Notes: generated by a model from the sequence alone, not told the origin. Shown: positions 28,181-38,001, counted from the stretch's first letter. The stretch is DNA of 64,000 nucleotides from Paraburkholderia megapolitana (GCF_007556815.1 NZ_CP041745.1:2271001-2335000); one strand, 5' to 3'. Program-made: numbers and translations.

Positions 28181-28222
28181 AAAAAAAATGACCCGGCACG
28201 TACTCACCCGTGCCGGGTCATT
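28181..28222 (-). terminator. Strong Rho-independent terminator of the GH27 gene
   Basis: AATGACCCGGCAC (28187-28199) and GTGCCGGGTCATT (28210-28222) are a perfect 13-bp stem with a 10-nt loop. Eight A on the plus strand (28181-28188) give a U8 tail for minus-strand transcripts. It starts 28 nt past the restored stop at 28251, supporting that stop as the original gene end. Confidence 0.88.
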
Positions 28223-28250
28223 CTGCTACCGCGTTGCAATCAGCCTGCTA

Positions 28251-28566
28251 CTACTGCGCCGTCGGTGCGGTGATGCCGTCGATGTCGGGCGCCCATCCCG
28301 ACGGATTCGAGAAGATCAGCGTGTTCGCCGCACCCGCCTTGAACGCTCCGCTCACAGAGAGTCTCGAGATCGTGCCCCAGCCGCCGCTCGGCGGAAACGA
28401 GACGGTGATGGGTGCTGCACCGTTAAAGCTGATTTGCCCGGTCCGCGGTGTGGAGTCTCCGTTCGCATACCCGATCTGAACCGTATAGTTGCCGTCCGTG
28501 GGCACGGAGATACCGGTCATCGTCAGCGTCCCGCCGTTGCCGATATAGCCGACGTCCGCGCCCCCG
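28251..28566 (-). pseudogene. Out-of-frame C-terminal carbohydrate-binding tail of the GH27 gene
   Basis: About 100 codons continue the GH27 gene in another frame. They begin GGADVGYIGNGGTLTM and run through VPTDGNYTVQIGYANGDSTPRTG to the stop at 28251, a CBM35-like beta-sandwich half. The preceding half (YEAEASSSILAGGARV, CSACSG) is in the main frame. One extra base in the C5 run at 28561-28565 (G5 on the coding strand) joins them into the usual CSACSGG-x-VGYIGNGGTL pattern. The strong terminator lies after this tail, not after the premature stop at 28523. Confidence 0.8.
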
Positions 28567-30424
28567 AGCACGCGGAACACGACGATACCCGTGCACCGCC
28601 TGCGAGGATGCTGCTGGACGCTTCAGCTTCGTACGCGGCCTTGAACGGCGGCAGGCGAACCGGACCGGCAACCAGTGCAACGGTGCTGATCTCGGGCGTC
28701 GGCGCCGAGCTGTCCGCGCTCGAGATCGTCAGCGAGTTCTGTCCAGTCTGCAGGCCCACATACACCGTCACCGTACCGACACGCCCTTCCCGGCTGGTCG
28801 GCGGGAACGCGAGCGTGGTCTGCGTCCCGCCGTTCGTGCTGAGTTCCGCCTTCAGCGTCTCGCGGCTACGGTTCACATACGCGATCTCGATGTAACCGCC
28901 CGGCGCTGTCGATGTCACGTTGTTGAACGTCACCGTACCGAGGCCCTTCACGATCGTGCCGCCATCGCAAGTCGGGCAACGCGTGATCGTCGCACCACCA
29001 CCGACGGAGCTCGGCCGGTAAGTCGTCGAGGCGACATCCGTGCCGTTGACCAGCAGCATCACGACACCGCCCGCGGGCACAACGGGTGCGGTATAGGAAC
29101 TCTTGAACGAGCCAAGGTTCTGCATCGCCAGCACATCGCGCACGGTGGTCCGCGCATTCGGCACGAGGCCGAGTTGCTGCCAGGTGACCGTCATCGGCGC
29201 ATCGGCGGCGCCGTTATTGAACAGCACGACAGCCCGCTGTCCACTGCCGGCCAGCAGCTTCGACCAGACCTGTTGCGCACCCGACTGCGCGACCATCACG
29301 CCCTGCACGCCAAGCAGATCCTGGTCGATCGCGATCACTTCAGGATTCGTCATCACGTTGAGCGTGTCGGCCGAGATCGGCTTCGACAGATCGTCACCGA
29401 GAATCAGCGGTGCACCCGCGATGGCCCACAAGCTCATATGCGCCTGGTCATGCACCGCCGTCATGCCCATGCCCGCCACCATCATGTCGGGATCGTTGTA
29501 ATAGCCGGTGTGCTGTCCTTCGGGATGGTAATTGCCGAGGAAATTGCCCACCACGCTGCCGAAGTTCGGCGCACCGCTATTCGGCCCGTAGATGTCGCCG
29601 GTCGTTCTCCACATGCGGCCAACACCGGCTGCCCAGTCCCACGGTCCTTGTTTGTAGTCCGGATAGGCGGGGTTGCTGCCGATGGTGCCCCAGTCGCAGA
29701 TGCTGAACGTAATGAGCTGTCCGGTCTGGATGAAGGCGTCGTCGATCGCGTTGGCAATGGCCGTATAAGCCTGCTGCGGGTCGTAGCCTGCGTTGTTGCC
29801 GCCGCAGAAGTCGACCTTGACGAAGTCGAAGCCCCATTGCGCGAACTGCAGGAAATCGTGCTCGTAGTGCGCGAAATCGCTACCGACGAAATGCGTGCCG
29901 TCGGTACGCGTGCCGCAACCCTGCGGACCGGCATCGATATAGATGCCCGCCTTGAGACCCTTGCTATGGATGTATTGCGCCATCGCCTGCATACCGCCCG
30001 GCCATTGCGTGTTGTCGATGATGAAGTTGCCGTTCGCATCGCGTGTGCCGGAGGTCCACCAGCCTTCGTCGATGTTCACATACTGGTATTTCGCGCCGCT
30101 CTTGATCTGCGTATTCAACTGGACCATGCCGTCCGCCACGCCCTTGATCGTGTCGAAGTTGACGTTCTCCGCGAGGCTGTTCCAGGACGACCAGCCCATC
30201 GGCGGCGGAACCACGGCGATTTGACGCGCTGTGCGCCGTTGCTGCATTGCGGCGGATTCGGCCGCAGGAGCGGCGCTGGCGGGAGCAGCACTCGCATTCG
30301 CCGCGCTTTTCAGCGCACTGGCGGCCGTGCCGCTCGAACCGGAGTCGCCACCGCACCCCGACACACTCAATACCAGTCCTAATAACAACGGGACAATACA
30401 CTGCCTGTAGCCAGACAAAGCCAT
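28523..30424 (-). CDS. GH27-family alpha-galactosidase lipoprotein, C-terminus cut by frameshift
   Basis: The 633-residue product starts at an ATG with AAGGAG 7 nt upstream and a lipobox (LVLSVSGC). The GH27 barrel begins PPPMGWSSWNS; the catalytic nucleophile is the Asp in FVKVDFCGG and the acid/base is the Asp in YNDPDMM. A C-terminal beta domain and a first galactose-binding-like module (CPTCDGGTIVKGLG) follow. The second CBM35-like module breaks after CSACSG and the frame ends in unrelated residues. The catalytic part is complete. It should remove terminal alpha-galactose from galactomannan or glycoproteins in the periplasm or at the cell surface. Restoring one base gives a protein of about 724 residues. 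Confidence 0.9.
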   Translation of the reverse strand: MALSGYRQCIVPLLLGLVLSVSGCGGDSGSSGTAASALKSAANASAAPASAAPAAESAAMQQRRTARQIAVVPPPMGWSSWNSLAENVNFDTIKGVADGMVQLNTQIKSGAKYQYVNIDEGWWTSGTRDANGNFIIDNTQWPGGMQAMAQYIHSKGLKAGIYIDAGPQGCGTRTDGTHFVGSDFAHYEHDFLQFAQWGFDFVKVDFCGGNNAGYDPQQAYTAIANAIDDAFIQTGQLITFSICDWGTIGSNPAYPDYKQGPWDWAAGVGRMWRTTGDIYGPNSGAPNFGSVVGNFLGNYHPEGQHTGYYNDPDMMVAGMGMTAVHDQAHMSLWAIAGAPLILGDDLSKPISADTLNVMTNPEVIAIDQDLLGVQGVMVAQSGAQQVWSKLLAGSGQRAVVLFNNGAADAPMTVTWQQLGLVPNARTTVRDVLAMQNLGSFKSSYTAPVVPAGGVVMLLVNGTDVASTTYRPSSVGGGATITRCPTCDGGTIVKGLGTVTFNNVTSTAPGGYIEIAYVNRSRETLKAELSTNGGTQTTLAFPPTSREGRVGTVTVYVGLQTGQNSLTISSADSSAPTPEISTVALVAGPVRLPPFKAAYEAEASSSILAGGARVSSCSACSGARTSAISATAGR

Positions 30425-30610
30425 GTCAGTCTCCTTGTTGAAATCGCGTCGCCGCGTGATGCAGGATGGGTTTCGGAGGTGACTATATTCAGCAGTGCAG
30501 CGGGTTTCCAGATTTTTCGTGCTATCCCATCAAGTGAGAGTTTTTATGAGTTGTGGATAGACGCGTTGCGGGTATACGCCCAAGTGGGCAGAACCTGTGT
30601 CAGCAACATG

Positions 30611-30666
30611 ACACGTCGTTTGCGACGTGTAGCACGACGAACCGGCCGCGCTCGCACGGCGGCCGG
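30611..30666 (-). terminator. Two adjacent hairpins downstream of the RND pump gene
   Basis: CCGGCCGC/GCGGCCGG (30642-30649, 30659-30666) and ACACGTCG-TTTG-CGACGTGT (30611-30630) are perfect 8-bp stems within 65 nt of the RND stop. Neither has a U-tract. The rest of the 250-bp gap to the GH27 start carries that gene's promoter, not recognisable by eye. Confidence 0.5.
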
Positions 30667-30674
30667 CGCAGAGA

Positions 30675-33600
30675 TTATTTGCCGGATTGCAACCGTCTGT
30701 CGCGCTCGCCGAGCGCTGGTGCGCTGCGTCGTGCGCCACGCTCGCGGCGTCGACGATTCAGTTCGGCGAGCCGGCGTCTGCCCTGCGTGACCGAGACGAC
30801 CGCATAGAACGCGACCGGCGCGAATACGAGCCCCAGCAGCGTGGCGGCCAGCACCCCGCCGAACACACCGGTACCGATCGAACGACGGCTCTCGGCGCCT
30901 CCGCCACTCGAGATCACCAGCGGGACCACACCGAGCAGAAACGCCGCCGACGTCATCACGATCGGCCGGAAGCGCATCGCCGCGGCATCGGTGACGGCGC
31001 GCATCAGCGGGGCGCCGCGGGCGTGCAGATCGCGCGCAAACTGCACGATCAGGATGGCGTTCTTCGCGGACAGGCCGATCACGGTGATCATCCCGACCTT
31101 GAAGTACACGTCGTTAGGCATGCCACGCAACAGCACTGCCGAAACCGCACCGATCACCCCAAGCGGGACCACCATCAGGACCGACAGCGGAATCGTCCAG
31201 CTTTCATAGAGCGCGGCCAGCGCCATGAAAACCGCAAGCAGCGAGAGACCGACGAGCAGCGGCGTCAACTTCGCTGCCACCGTTTCTTCACGTGCGGCAT
31301 CGACCCAGTCGTAGGAAACGCCGAGCGGCAAAGACCCCGCAAGCCGTTCCATCTCGGCCATCGCCGCACCGGAGCTGTAGCCCTGCGCCGCGCGGCCGCT
31401 CACGTCCAGCGACGGATAGCCGTTATAACGGCTCAGCACGACGGGGCCGACCGTCCAGTGCACGGACGCGATCGCCGACATCGGCACCATCGCGCCCGAC
31501 GAATTGATCACCGCCAGGTTCATCAGGTCGTCGACGCTCATGCGCGTCGCGGCATCGCCCATCACCATCACGCGACGCATCCGGCCCGACGCGGGAAAAT
31601 CGTCGACGTAGTACGAACCGAACGTACTGCCGAGCAGGTCCGACAGTTTGTCGAACGGCACACCGAGCGCATAGGCCTTGGCGCGATCGATATCGAGTTC
31701 GATGCGCGGCGCGTCCGGCAGATCCTCCGAGCGTATCGACGCGAGCATCGGGTCGGCTTTGGCCTGGGCGAACAACTGCGCACGCGCGGCTTTCAGCGCT
31801 TCGATGCCGACCCCGCCACGATCTTCGAGCCGCAGTACGAAGCCATCCGAGTGACCGAGACCGGGCACGGCAGGCGGCAGTTGAGCATCGATCGAACCGT
31901 CGAGAATCTTGGCAAACTGTTCGTTCAGTTTGTCGCGCAGTGCCATCGCGGTGATATTGCGCTTGCTCCAGTCCTTCAGTTCGACGAAGGCCATCGCAAC
32001 GTTCTGACCGCTACCCTGAAAACTCCAGCCGATCACCGTCGTCACGTTCGCAATCGCGGACTCGCGATGCAGGATCTGTTCGACACGTTCGGCTGCAGCC
32101 AGCGTGCGCGCCTGGGTCGCGCCCGCCGGCATCTGGATCATCACCTGCATCTGCCCTTCGTCTTCAGTGGGCAGGAAGCCACCGGGCATTTGCCAGTACA
32201 GCACCGCGCAGATACCGACCAGCACGGCATACACGCAGAGCACGGGGCCCACGCGTCGCACGGTGCGCGAGGTAAGCCAGCGGTAGCCGTTCGAGGCACG
32301 CTCGAAACCCGTAGCGAAACCGGTTGCACAGCGCGCGGCAAACCCGAGCGGACCACGTCGCGCATCGCGTTGTTGCGGCGTCTGCTTCGGCGCCTTCAGC
32401 AGGTTGGCGCAGAGCGCCGGTGTCAACGACATCGCCATGAACGACGACACCAACATCGAGGCGATCATCGCCACCGAGAACTGCCGGTAGATCCCACCGA
32501 CACCGCCCGGGAAAAATGCCATCGGCACGAACACGGCGGTGAGCACGACGGTCACGCCGATAATCGCGCCGGTGATCTGCGACATGGCTTTGCGGGTCGC
32601 GTCGCGTGGGGAGAGCCCCTCTTCGTCCATCACCCGGTGCACGCTTTCGACGACCACGATCGCATCGTCGACCAGAATCCCGATGGCCAGTACGAGGCCG
32701 AACATCGTGAACACATTGATCGACAGGCCGAGCGCGTACATGGCGAGAAACGCGCCCATCAGCGTGACCGGAATGACCACGGTCGGCACCAGCGTATAGC
32801 GCAGGTCGCGCAGGAACAGCCACATCACGCAGAACACCAGCACCACGGCTTCGAGCAGCGTGACCACGACTTCGTGAATCGCAATCTGCACGAAATGCGC
32901 ACCGTCGAACGGGATCTCGACCTTGACGCCAGGCGGCAGGCTCTTCGCGAGTTCGCCGAGCCGTGCGCGAATCGCATTCGATGTTTCGAGCGCATTGCCG
33001 CGCGGCCCGAGCTGAATGCCGACGGTAGCCGATGGGTGGCCGTTCAGCCGCGAATAGAACGAATAGTCGGCGCGACCGATTTCGATGCGCGCGACGTCGC
33101 GCAAACGCACGGCGGACCCGTCGGGCTTCGCCTTCAGCACGATCTGACCGAACTCGGCTGGCGACAGGAGCTGTCCCTTCACGATCACCGACGCTGTGGT
33201 CTGCTGGCCGGCAACAAACGGCGCATCGCCGACCGTGCCCGCCGTAATCGCGGCGTTCTGCGCGGCAATCGCCGTGTTGACGTCGCCCGCGGCGATATCG
33301 TATTCGCGCAGCTTCACCGGATCGATCCAGATACGCAGTGCTTCGTCCGCATCCCACAGCTGGGCCGAACCGACGCCGGGTGCGCGCTTCAGTTCGCGCA
33401 GTACGTAGCGGCTCAGGTAATCGCTGAGTTCGACGGAATCGAGTGTGCCGTCGGTCGAGGTCAGCCCGACCAGCATCAGGAACGTATTGGCGGCCTTGAA
33501 AACGCCGATCCCCTGCTGCACGACCTGTTGCGGCAAGCGCGGCTCGACCTGCTTCAGACGGTTCTGGATGTCGACCATCGCGATGTCCGGATTCGTGCCG

Positions 33601-33887
33601 GGCGTGAACGTCGCGTCGATTTCCAGGTTGCCGAGCGCGTCGCTGGTCGTCTCGTAGTAGAGCATGCCGTCCGCGCCGTCGAGGCTTTCCTCGATCACGC
33701 TCGCGACGTTATTGTCGACGTTCTCGGTCGACGCACCCGGATAGGTGGCCGAAATGATGATCCGCGGCGGAGCGAGGCGCGGATACTGGGCAATAGGTAA
33801 TTGCGGAATCGCCAGCGCACCCGCCACGATAATGGCAAGTGCAACGATCCACGCAAAGACCGGGCGGTCTATAAAAAATGATGGCAC
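30675..33887 (-). CDS. RND multidrug efflux permease, AcrB/MexF type
   Basis: A 1070-residue inner-membrane pump. The start MPSFFIDRPVFAWIVALAII, QLPIAQYPRLAPP, YPGASTENVDNNVASVIEE and the proton-relay aspartates in GILVDDAIVVVESVHRVM are all HAE-1 hallmarks. It differs from the MdtC-type pump at the start of the window. As with that one, no periplasmic adaptor or outer-membrane factor lies beside it, and no regulator gene is adjacent. The tail is highly basic (RRRRERGARR). Substrates are probably hydrophobic drugs or solvents. Confidence 0.92.
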   Translation of the reverse strand: MPSFFIDRPVFAWIVALAIIVAGALAIPQLPIAQYPRLAPPRIIISATYPGASTENVDNNVASVIEESLDGADGMLYYETTSDALGNLEIDATFTPGTNPDIAMVDIQNRLKQVEPRLPQQVVQQGIGVFKAANTFLMLVGLTSTDGTLDSVELSDYLSRYVLRELKRAPGVGSAQLWDADEALRIWIDPVKLREYDIAAGDVNTAIAAQNAAITAGTVGDAPFVAGQQTTASVIVKGQLLSPAEFGQIVLKAKPDGSAVRLRDVARIEIGRADYSFYSRLNGHPSATVGIQLGPRGNALETSNAIRARLGELAKSLPPGVKVEIPFDGAHFVQIAIHEVVVTLLEAVVLVFCVMWLFLRDLRYTLVPTVVIPVTLMGAFLAMYALGLSINVFTMFGLVLAIGILVDDAIVVVESVHRVMDEEGLSPRDATRKAMSQITGAIIGVTVVLTAVFVPMAFFPGGVGGIYRQFSVAMIASMLVSSFMAMSLTPALCANLLKAPKQTPQQRDARRGPLGFAARCATGFATGFERASNGYRWLTSRTVRRVGPVLCVYAVLVGICAVLYWQMPGGFLPTEDEGQMQVMIQMPAGATQARTLAAAERVEQILHRESAIANVTTVIGWSFQGSGQNVAMAFVELKDWSKRNITAMALRDKLNEQFAKILDGSIDAQLPPAVPGLGHSDGFVLRLEDRGGVGIEALKAARAQLFAQAKADPMLASIRSEDLPDAPRIELDIDRAKAYALGVPFDKLSDLLGSTFGSYYVDDFPASGRMRRVMVMGDAATRMSVDDLMNLAVINSSGAMVPMSAIASVHWTVGPVVLSRYNGYPSLDVSGRAAQGYSSGAAMAEMERLAGSLPLGVSYDWVDAAREETVAAKLTPLLVGLSLLAVFMALAALYESWTIPLSVLMVVPLGVIGAVSAVLLRGMPNDVYFKVGMITVIGLSAKNAILIVQFARDLHARGAPLMRAVTDAAAMRFRPIVMTSAAFLLGVVPLVISSGGGAESRRSIGTGVFGGVLAATLLGLVFAPVAFYAVVSVTQGRRRLAELNRRRRERGARRSAPALGERDRRLQSGK

Positions 33888-34366
33888 GCGCGAACCTGAT
33901 CAGCTCTGGATTAGAGTAAACGCCGATGCACGGGGTATTTGCCCGACGTCGGCCAGCACGTTACCACAGCCATTTATGCGTAACCGACCCGGACTTCGTA
34001 AAATTTGAAATGCCGCTCTGATTTTGGCACACTCCGTATCCGTCCGAACCGATCCCCTTGCCGAAGCGTTTCCGGGCGCTGCGCTGCACACACGGTTTTA
34101 CCTTCCGGCTTTGTCAGCTTGTCAGCATTTGTCTGCACTACCCGCTTTTCGCCCCTGCCGGCAGCCGGTCGGAATGCCGGCTCCGTTTTGTCTGCAGTCT
34201 GTCCATTTTGCCGGTCTATTTCACGGGTTATTCAAGTTCACGCGGAATTCTTTCAAAAACACAAAATCATGCTTGTAACACATTCTGGATACTCCAATAC
34301 AGCCTTCAGTGCGTTAATTAGTACTGAATCGCTAGGGATAGCGACACTGGACACACTGGGGGAAAT
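33888..34366. other. Divergent intergenic region, RND pump and DUF3300 genes
   Basis: A 479-bp spacer with no supported gene; short ORFs here lack ribosome sites. The last 70 bp before the DUF3300 start hold TTCAGT-N12-ACTGAA (34305-34328) and TCGCTA-GGGA-TAGCGA (34329-34344), two abutting dyads that could be an operator and a leader hairpin. GGGGGAA precedes the ATG. Confidence 0.5.
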
Positions 34367-36214
34367 ATGAAAGCGAACAGGAAGGTTTTCAGCAACGTCG
34401 TGGCGTCGTCGCTGATCGTAAGTCTGCTGGTTCTGGCCGGCTGCAACAAGACCGGCTCGACCGACGCGAGCCAGGCGGCATCGGGGGCTTCCGCGGCATC
34501 CGCAGCCGAGCCGGCCTCCGCTGCTGCAAGCGCCTATACGCCGCCGACCGCCGATCAACTCGAACAGATGGTCGCGCCGATCGCGTTGTTCCCCGACAAG
34601 CTCGTGGCCCAGGTACTGGCCGGCGCGACCTACCCGGACCAGGTCACCGCAGCTAACCAATGGCTTACGCAGAACCCGTCGCTGAAGGGCGACGCCCTGC
34701 AGAACGCCGCGAACCAGCAGCCCTGGGACGTCAGCGTGAAATCGCTGACGGCGTTCCCCGCGGTATTGAACCAGATGGCAAGCAACCCGCAATGGACGAC
34801 CGCGCTCGGCGAAGCCTACGTGAACGATCCGAACGACGTCATGAACGCGATCCAGGTGATGCGTCAACGCGCCCAGCAGGACGGCAACCTGAAGTCGACG
34901 CCGCAACAGGCGGTTTCGTCGGTTGCACGCTCCGCACCGCCGCCGCAAGTCTATTCGAATGACCCGGACGAGCCGGATGTGTATGCGGGGCCGGCCATCG
35001 TTCAAGCGCCGCCGCAGACCATCGTCATCGAGCCGACCCAGCCCGATGTGGTCTATGTCCCGACCTACAATCCGGCCGTCGTGTACGGCGAACCGGTGCC
35101 GGTCTACCCGGGCTATGCGTATAGCCCGCCGGTCTACTCCACCGGCGACATCGTCGCGGCAGGCGTCATTACGTTCGGCGTCGGCATTATCGTCGGCGCG
35201 GCGATCAGCCATCACTACGGATGGGGATGGCATTCGTGGGGCATGAACTGGGGTGGCGACCGCGGCGGCTATGGCGGCGGCGGAGGGTATGGCGGTGGTG
35301 GCGGCGGCGGTGGATGGCATCGTCCGTCGGTGGTCTATAACAACACCACTTACGTCTCGAAGTCGACTACGGTCATCAATCGCGTGAACAACATCAACAA
35401 CATCAACAACTCGCGCGTCACCAACAACAACTACGGCACGAACAATAACTTCGCGCGCAACAACACGACGAACAACGTCGTGAACAACAACCAGGGTCGG
35501 CCGAACTTCGGCGCCAACCCGGCGAACCTGAACCGCGCGCAGGAGCAGGCCCGGGTAGCGCAGAATCAGGCCCACTCCGGCCCGATGACGATGCCGCATT
35601 TCACGCAGAACGACATGCGCGCAGGCGCCCGTCCGGCGCCGGCTGAAGCGCAGCGCGCCGGCCAGCCGCCGCGTCCTGAAGGCGCTCGTGAGAACAACTT
35701 CGCCGCTGGCGCGCAACGCCCCGCAAACGGTGCCGCGGCGCCGCAGCGCAACGAGCAGCCGCGTGGCGAGGCTGGGCGCGAAGCGCAATTCAATGGCGGG
35801 CAACGGCCGCAGGGTGAAGCTGCGATGGAGCAACACAACGAGCAGCAACGGCAGCAGCAGGAGCAACAACAGCAACAGCAGCGGCAAGCCGAAGCGCAGC
35901 AGCGTGCAGCCGGGATGAATCAGGAGCGCACGAATCAGGCCGCAGCGGGACAGGCGCGTGAAGCACAGCGTCCTCAAGAACAGCCGCGGCAGCAGGAGCA
36001 ACCGCGTCCTCAGGAACAGCCACGTCCGCAACCGCAACCGCAACACTTTCAGCCTCAACCGCAGCAACAACAGCAGCACTTCCAGCCGCGTCCGCAGCCC
36101 CAACCGCAGCAGCACTTCGAGCCGCGTCCACAACCACAACCGCGGCCGCAACCGCAAGCGCACCCGAGCGGCGGCGGAGGTGGTGGTGGTCACCACGAAG
36201 AGCAGCGACACTAG
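34367..36214 (+). CDS. DUF3300 lipoprotein with Gly-rich and Gln/Pro-rich tail
   Basis: A 615-residue envelope protein with lipobox SLLVLAGC. Residues about 55-215 are the DUF3300 domain (LEQMVAPIALFPDKLVAQVLAGATYPDQV, QPWDVSVKSLTAFPAVLNQM, NDPNDVMNAIQVMRQRAQ). A short hydrophobic stretch (GVITFGVGIIVGAAISHHYGW), a Gly loop, an Asn/Thr-rich zone and about 200 residues of Gln/Pro/Arg low complexity ending GGGGGGGHH follow. The function is unknown. The DNA over the tail is simple-sequence and prone to length change. Confidence 0.87.
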   Translation: MKANRKVFSNVVASSLIVSLLVLAGCNKTGSTDASQAASGASAASAAEPASAAASAYTPPTADQLEQMVAPIALFPDKLVAQVLAGATYPDQVTAANQWLTQNPSLKGDALQNAANQQPWDVSVKSLTAFPAVLNQMASNPQWTTALGEAYVNDPNDVMNAIQVMRQRAQQDGNLKSTPQQAVSSVARSAPPPQVYSNDPDEPDVYAGPAIVQAPPQTIVIEPTQPDVVYVPTYNPAVVYGEPVPVYPGYAYSPPVYSTGDIVAAGVITFGVGIIVGAAISHHYGWGWHSWGMNWGGDRGGYGGGGGYGGGGGGGGWHRPSVVYNNTTYVSKSTTVINRVNNINNINNSRVTNNNYGTNNNFARNNTTNNVVNNNQGRPNFGANPANLNRAQEQARVAQNQAHSGPMTMPHFTQNDMRAGARPAPAEAQRAGQPPRPEGARENNFAAGAQRPANGAAAPQRNEQPRGEAGREAQFNGGQRPQGEAAMEQHNEQQRQQQEQQQQQQRQAEAQQRAAGMNQERTNQAAAGQAREAQRPQEQPRQQEQPRPQEQPRPQPQPQHFQPQPQQQQQHFQPRPQPQPQQHFEPRPQPQPRPQPQAHPSGGGGGGGHHEEQRH

Positions 36215-36225
36215 TCGCAAGTAGT

Positions 36226-36257
36226 GAGCGATACCGGTCGATCTGACGGTATCGCTC
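36226..36257. terminator. Bidirectional hairpin between DUF3300 and nadC-like genes
   Basis: GAGCGATACCG and CGGTATCGCTC are a perfect 11-bp stem with a 10-nt loop, placed between convergent genes 12 nt after the DUF3300 stop. It should end transcripts from both sides, including the long minus-strand operon. Confidence 0.65.
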
Positions 36258-36307
36258 GATGCCAGGCTTCGAGCTACAACGCCGCGAGATGGCCGCCGTC
36301 ATGGCGG

Positions 36308-37144
36308 CTATTTCGTATCATCCAGGCCGATGTCGACGCATGACGCCGCCTGGTTGATCTTGCTCGTGGAGATGTAGTCGACACCGGTCTTCGCGATCGC
36401 ACCGATGGTCGCGAGACTGATGCCACCCGATGCCTCGATCTGCACACGGCCGCCGACCATCTCGACAGCGCGCGTCATGTCCTCGATCGACATGTTGTCG
36501 AGCATGATCACGTCGACACCCGCTTCGAGCGCTTCGCCGACCTGTTCCAGGCGATCGCACTCCACCTCCAGCTTCGTCAGCACCGGCAACTGCCGGCGCG
36601 CGCGCTGCACGGCCTTCGCGATACCGCCGCACACGGCGATGTGGTTGTCCTTGATCATCACACCGGTGTCGAGACCGAGCCGGTGATTCAACCCACCGCC
36701 GCACGTCACGGCATGCTTTTCGAGCATCCGCAGACCCGGCATCGTCTTGCGCGTGTCGATCAGCCGTGCCCGCGTACCGGCGATGGCTGCGACGTACTGC
36801 GCGGTCAGGTTCGCAATGCCGGACAAACGCTGCACGATGTTCAATGCCGTGCGCTCCGCGGTCAGCACGCTGCGTGCATTGCCGCGCACGTCGGCCAGCA
36901 CCGTACCCGGGCCAACCTTGTCGCCGTCCTTCACGTGCACGACAACATCGAGCGTCGAGTCATAGCGCCGGAATACGCGCGCGGCGACATCGATACCGGC
37001 GACGATCAGCGGTTCGCGTGCATTCATGTAGAACGCGCCGGTCTCGTGCGCTTCGATCATCAGTTGCGCAGTGAGGTCGCAGTAGCCGATGTCCTCGGTC
37101 AACCACAGGTCGATCAGGCGGTCCGTCTGGAATACGTCGTACAT
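36308..37144 (-). CDS. nadC: Quinolinate phosphoribosyltransferase (NadC) homologue
   Basis: A 278-residue homologue of nicotinate-nucleotide pyrophosphorylase, which converts quinolinate and PRPP to nicotinate mononucleotide, CO2 and PPi. Signature stretches are TAERTALNIVQRLSGIA, IDTRKTMPGLR, CGGGLNHRLGL, IKDNHI, KLEVECDRLEQ and DVIMLDNMS, with the substrate-binding Arg/Lys/His residues in place. It is the last gene of the long minus-strand run, 32 nt after the dapB-like gene. Without nadA or nadB nearby it is probably a second copy recruited to this operon rather than the housekeeping enzyme (inference). Confidence 0.88.
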   Translation of the reverse strand: MYDVFQTDRLIDLWLTEDIGYCDLTAQLMIEAHETGAFYMNAREPLIVAGIDVAARVFRRYDSTLDVVVHVKDGDKVGPGTVLADVRGNARSVLTAERTALNIVQRLSGIANLTAQYVAAIAGTRARLIDTRKTMPGLRMLEKHAVTCGGGLNHRLGLDTGVMIKDNHIAVCGGIAKAVQRARRQLPVLTKLEVECDRLEQVGEALEAGVDVIMLDNMSIEDMTRAVEMVGGRVQIEASGGISLATIGAIAKTGVDYISTSKINQAASCVDIGLDDTK

Positions 37145-37176
37145 GGTGTCCCTACCCCTCTAGTCCGGCTTGCGCA

Positions 37177-38001
37177 CTAACGCAAACCGAGCACATCGAA
37201 CATATCGAACAGACCCGTTTGCCGATCCGCGAGAAAGCGCACCGCCTGCAGGCTACCTTGCACGTAAGCGCTGCGACTGGCGGAACGGTGCGTGATTTCG
37301 ATGCGCTCGCCGGTTCCCGCGAACATCACTGTGTGATCGCCGATAATGTCGCCGCCGCGAATCGATGAGAAGCCGATCGTCGACGGATCGCGCTCGCCGG
37401 TCACGCCCTCGCGTGCATAGACTGCGCACGTGTCGAGATCGCGGCCCAATGCCTCGGCGATGATTTCGCCCATTCTCAATGCGGTGCCTGACGGCGCATC
37501 GACCTTATGGCGGTGATGCGCCTCGATGATCTCGATGTCATAGCCGGTCGAAAGCAGCTTCGCGGCAATCGACAGCAGCTTGAACGTGATGTTGATGCCG
37601 ATCCCCATGTTCGGTGCCGTGACGATCGGAATATGGTGTGCTGCATCGGCGATGTCCGCCTTCTGTTCCGCGCTAAAACCAGTCGTGCCGATCACGAGAC
37701 CCACGCCGAGTTCGCGGCACGCGGCCAGGTTCGCCATCGTCGCTTCGGGGCGCGAGAAATCGATCAGAACCTGCGCGCCTTTCAATCCGGCGTAAGGGTC
37801 CGCCACGATCGCGATGCCGCTCTCGATGCCCAGCGCCGTGCCGGCATCCTGGCCATGCGCGCTGGCGCCCGCAAAGGCGCCGCTCAGGCGGCAGTCGTCG
37901 GCCTCAATGACCGCCTTGAGCAGCATGAGGCCCATCCGGCCCGTCGCACCGGCAATGGCGACGCGATGCACGGCGTCAGGTTTGGTTTGTGCTCCAGTCA
38001 T
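37177..38001 (-). CDS. dapB: 4-hydroxy-tetrahydrodipicolinate reductase (DapB) homologue
   Basis: A 274-residue NAD(P)H-dependent reductase. [10 protein letters not shown] binds nucleotide, VIGTTGFS and APNMGIGIN line the active site, and [17 protein letters not shown] carries the catalytic His and Lys; [13 protein letters not shown] is conserved. DapB makes tetrahydrodipicolinate for lysine and cell-wall synthesis. The ATG at 38001 with AGGAG 10 nt upstream is preferred over a TTG at 38022. Its place between an acyltransferase and NadC, not near the usual housekeeping genes, points to a second copy with a specialised role. Confidence 0.88.
   Translation of the reverse strand: MTGAQTKPDAVHRVAIAGATGRMGLMLLKAVIEADDCRLSGAFAGASAHGQDAGTALGIESGIAIVADPYAGLKGAQVLIDFSRPEATMANLAACRELGVGLVIGTTGFSAEQKADIADAAHHIPIVTAPNMGIGINITFKLLSIAAKLLSTGYDIEIIEAHHRHKVDAPSGTALRMGEIIAEALGRDLDTCAVYAREGVTGERDPSTIGFSSIRGGDIIGDHTVMFAGTGERIEITHRSASRSAYVQGSLQAVRFLADRQTGLFDMFDVLGLR

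Noticed and set aside
30687..33800. A 1037-codon open frame antisense to the RND pump gene
   Set aside because: It mirrors the pump gene, its product is His/Arg/Gln-rich with no family pattern, and it has no ribosome site. Long antisense frames are common in GC-rich genes.
34253..36220. A 655-codon open frame antisense to the DUF3300 gene
   Set aside because: It is an Arg/Leu low-complexity product of the complementary Gln/Pro repeat; the sense frame has lipobox, domain and ribosome site.
36293..36309. Second terminator hairpin GCCGCC-N5-GGCGGC at the nadC end
   Set aside because: The stem is short, overlaps the stop codon region and has no U-tract; the 11-bp hairpin next to it is the better terminator.
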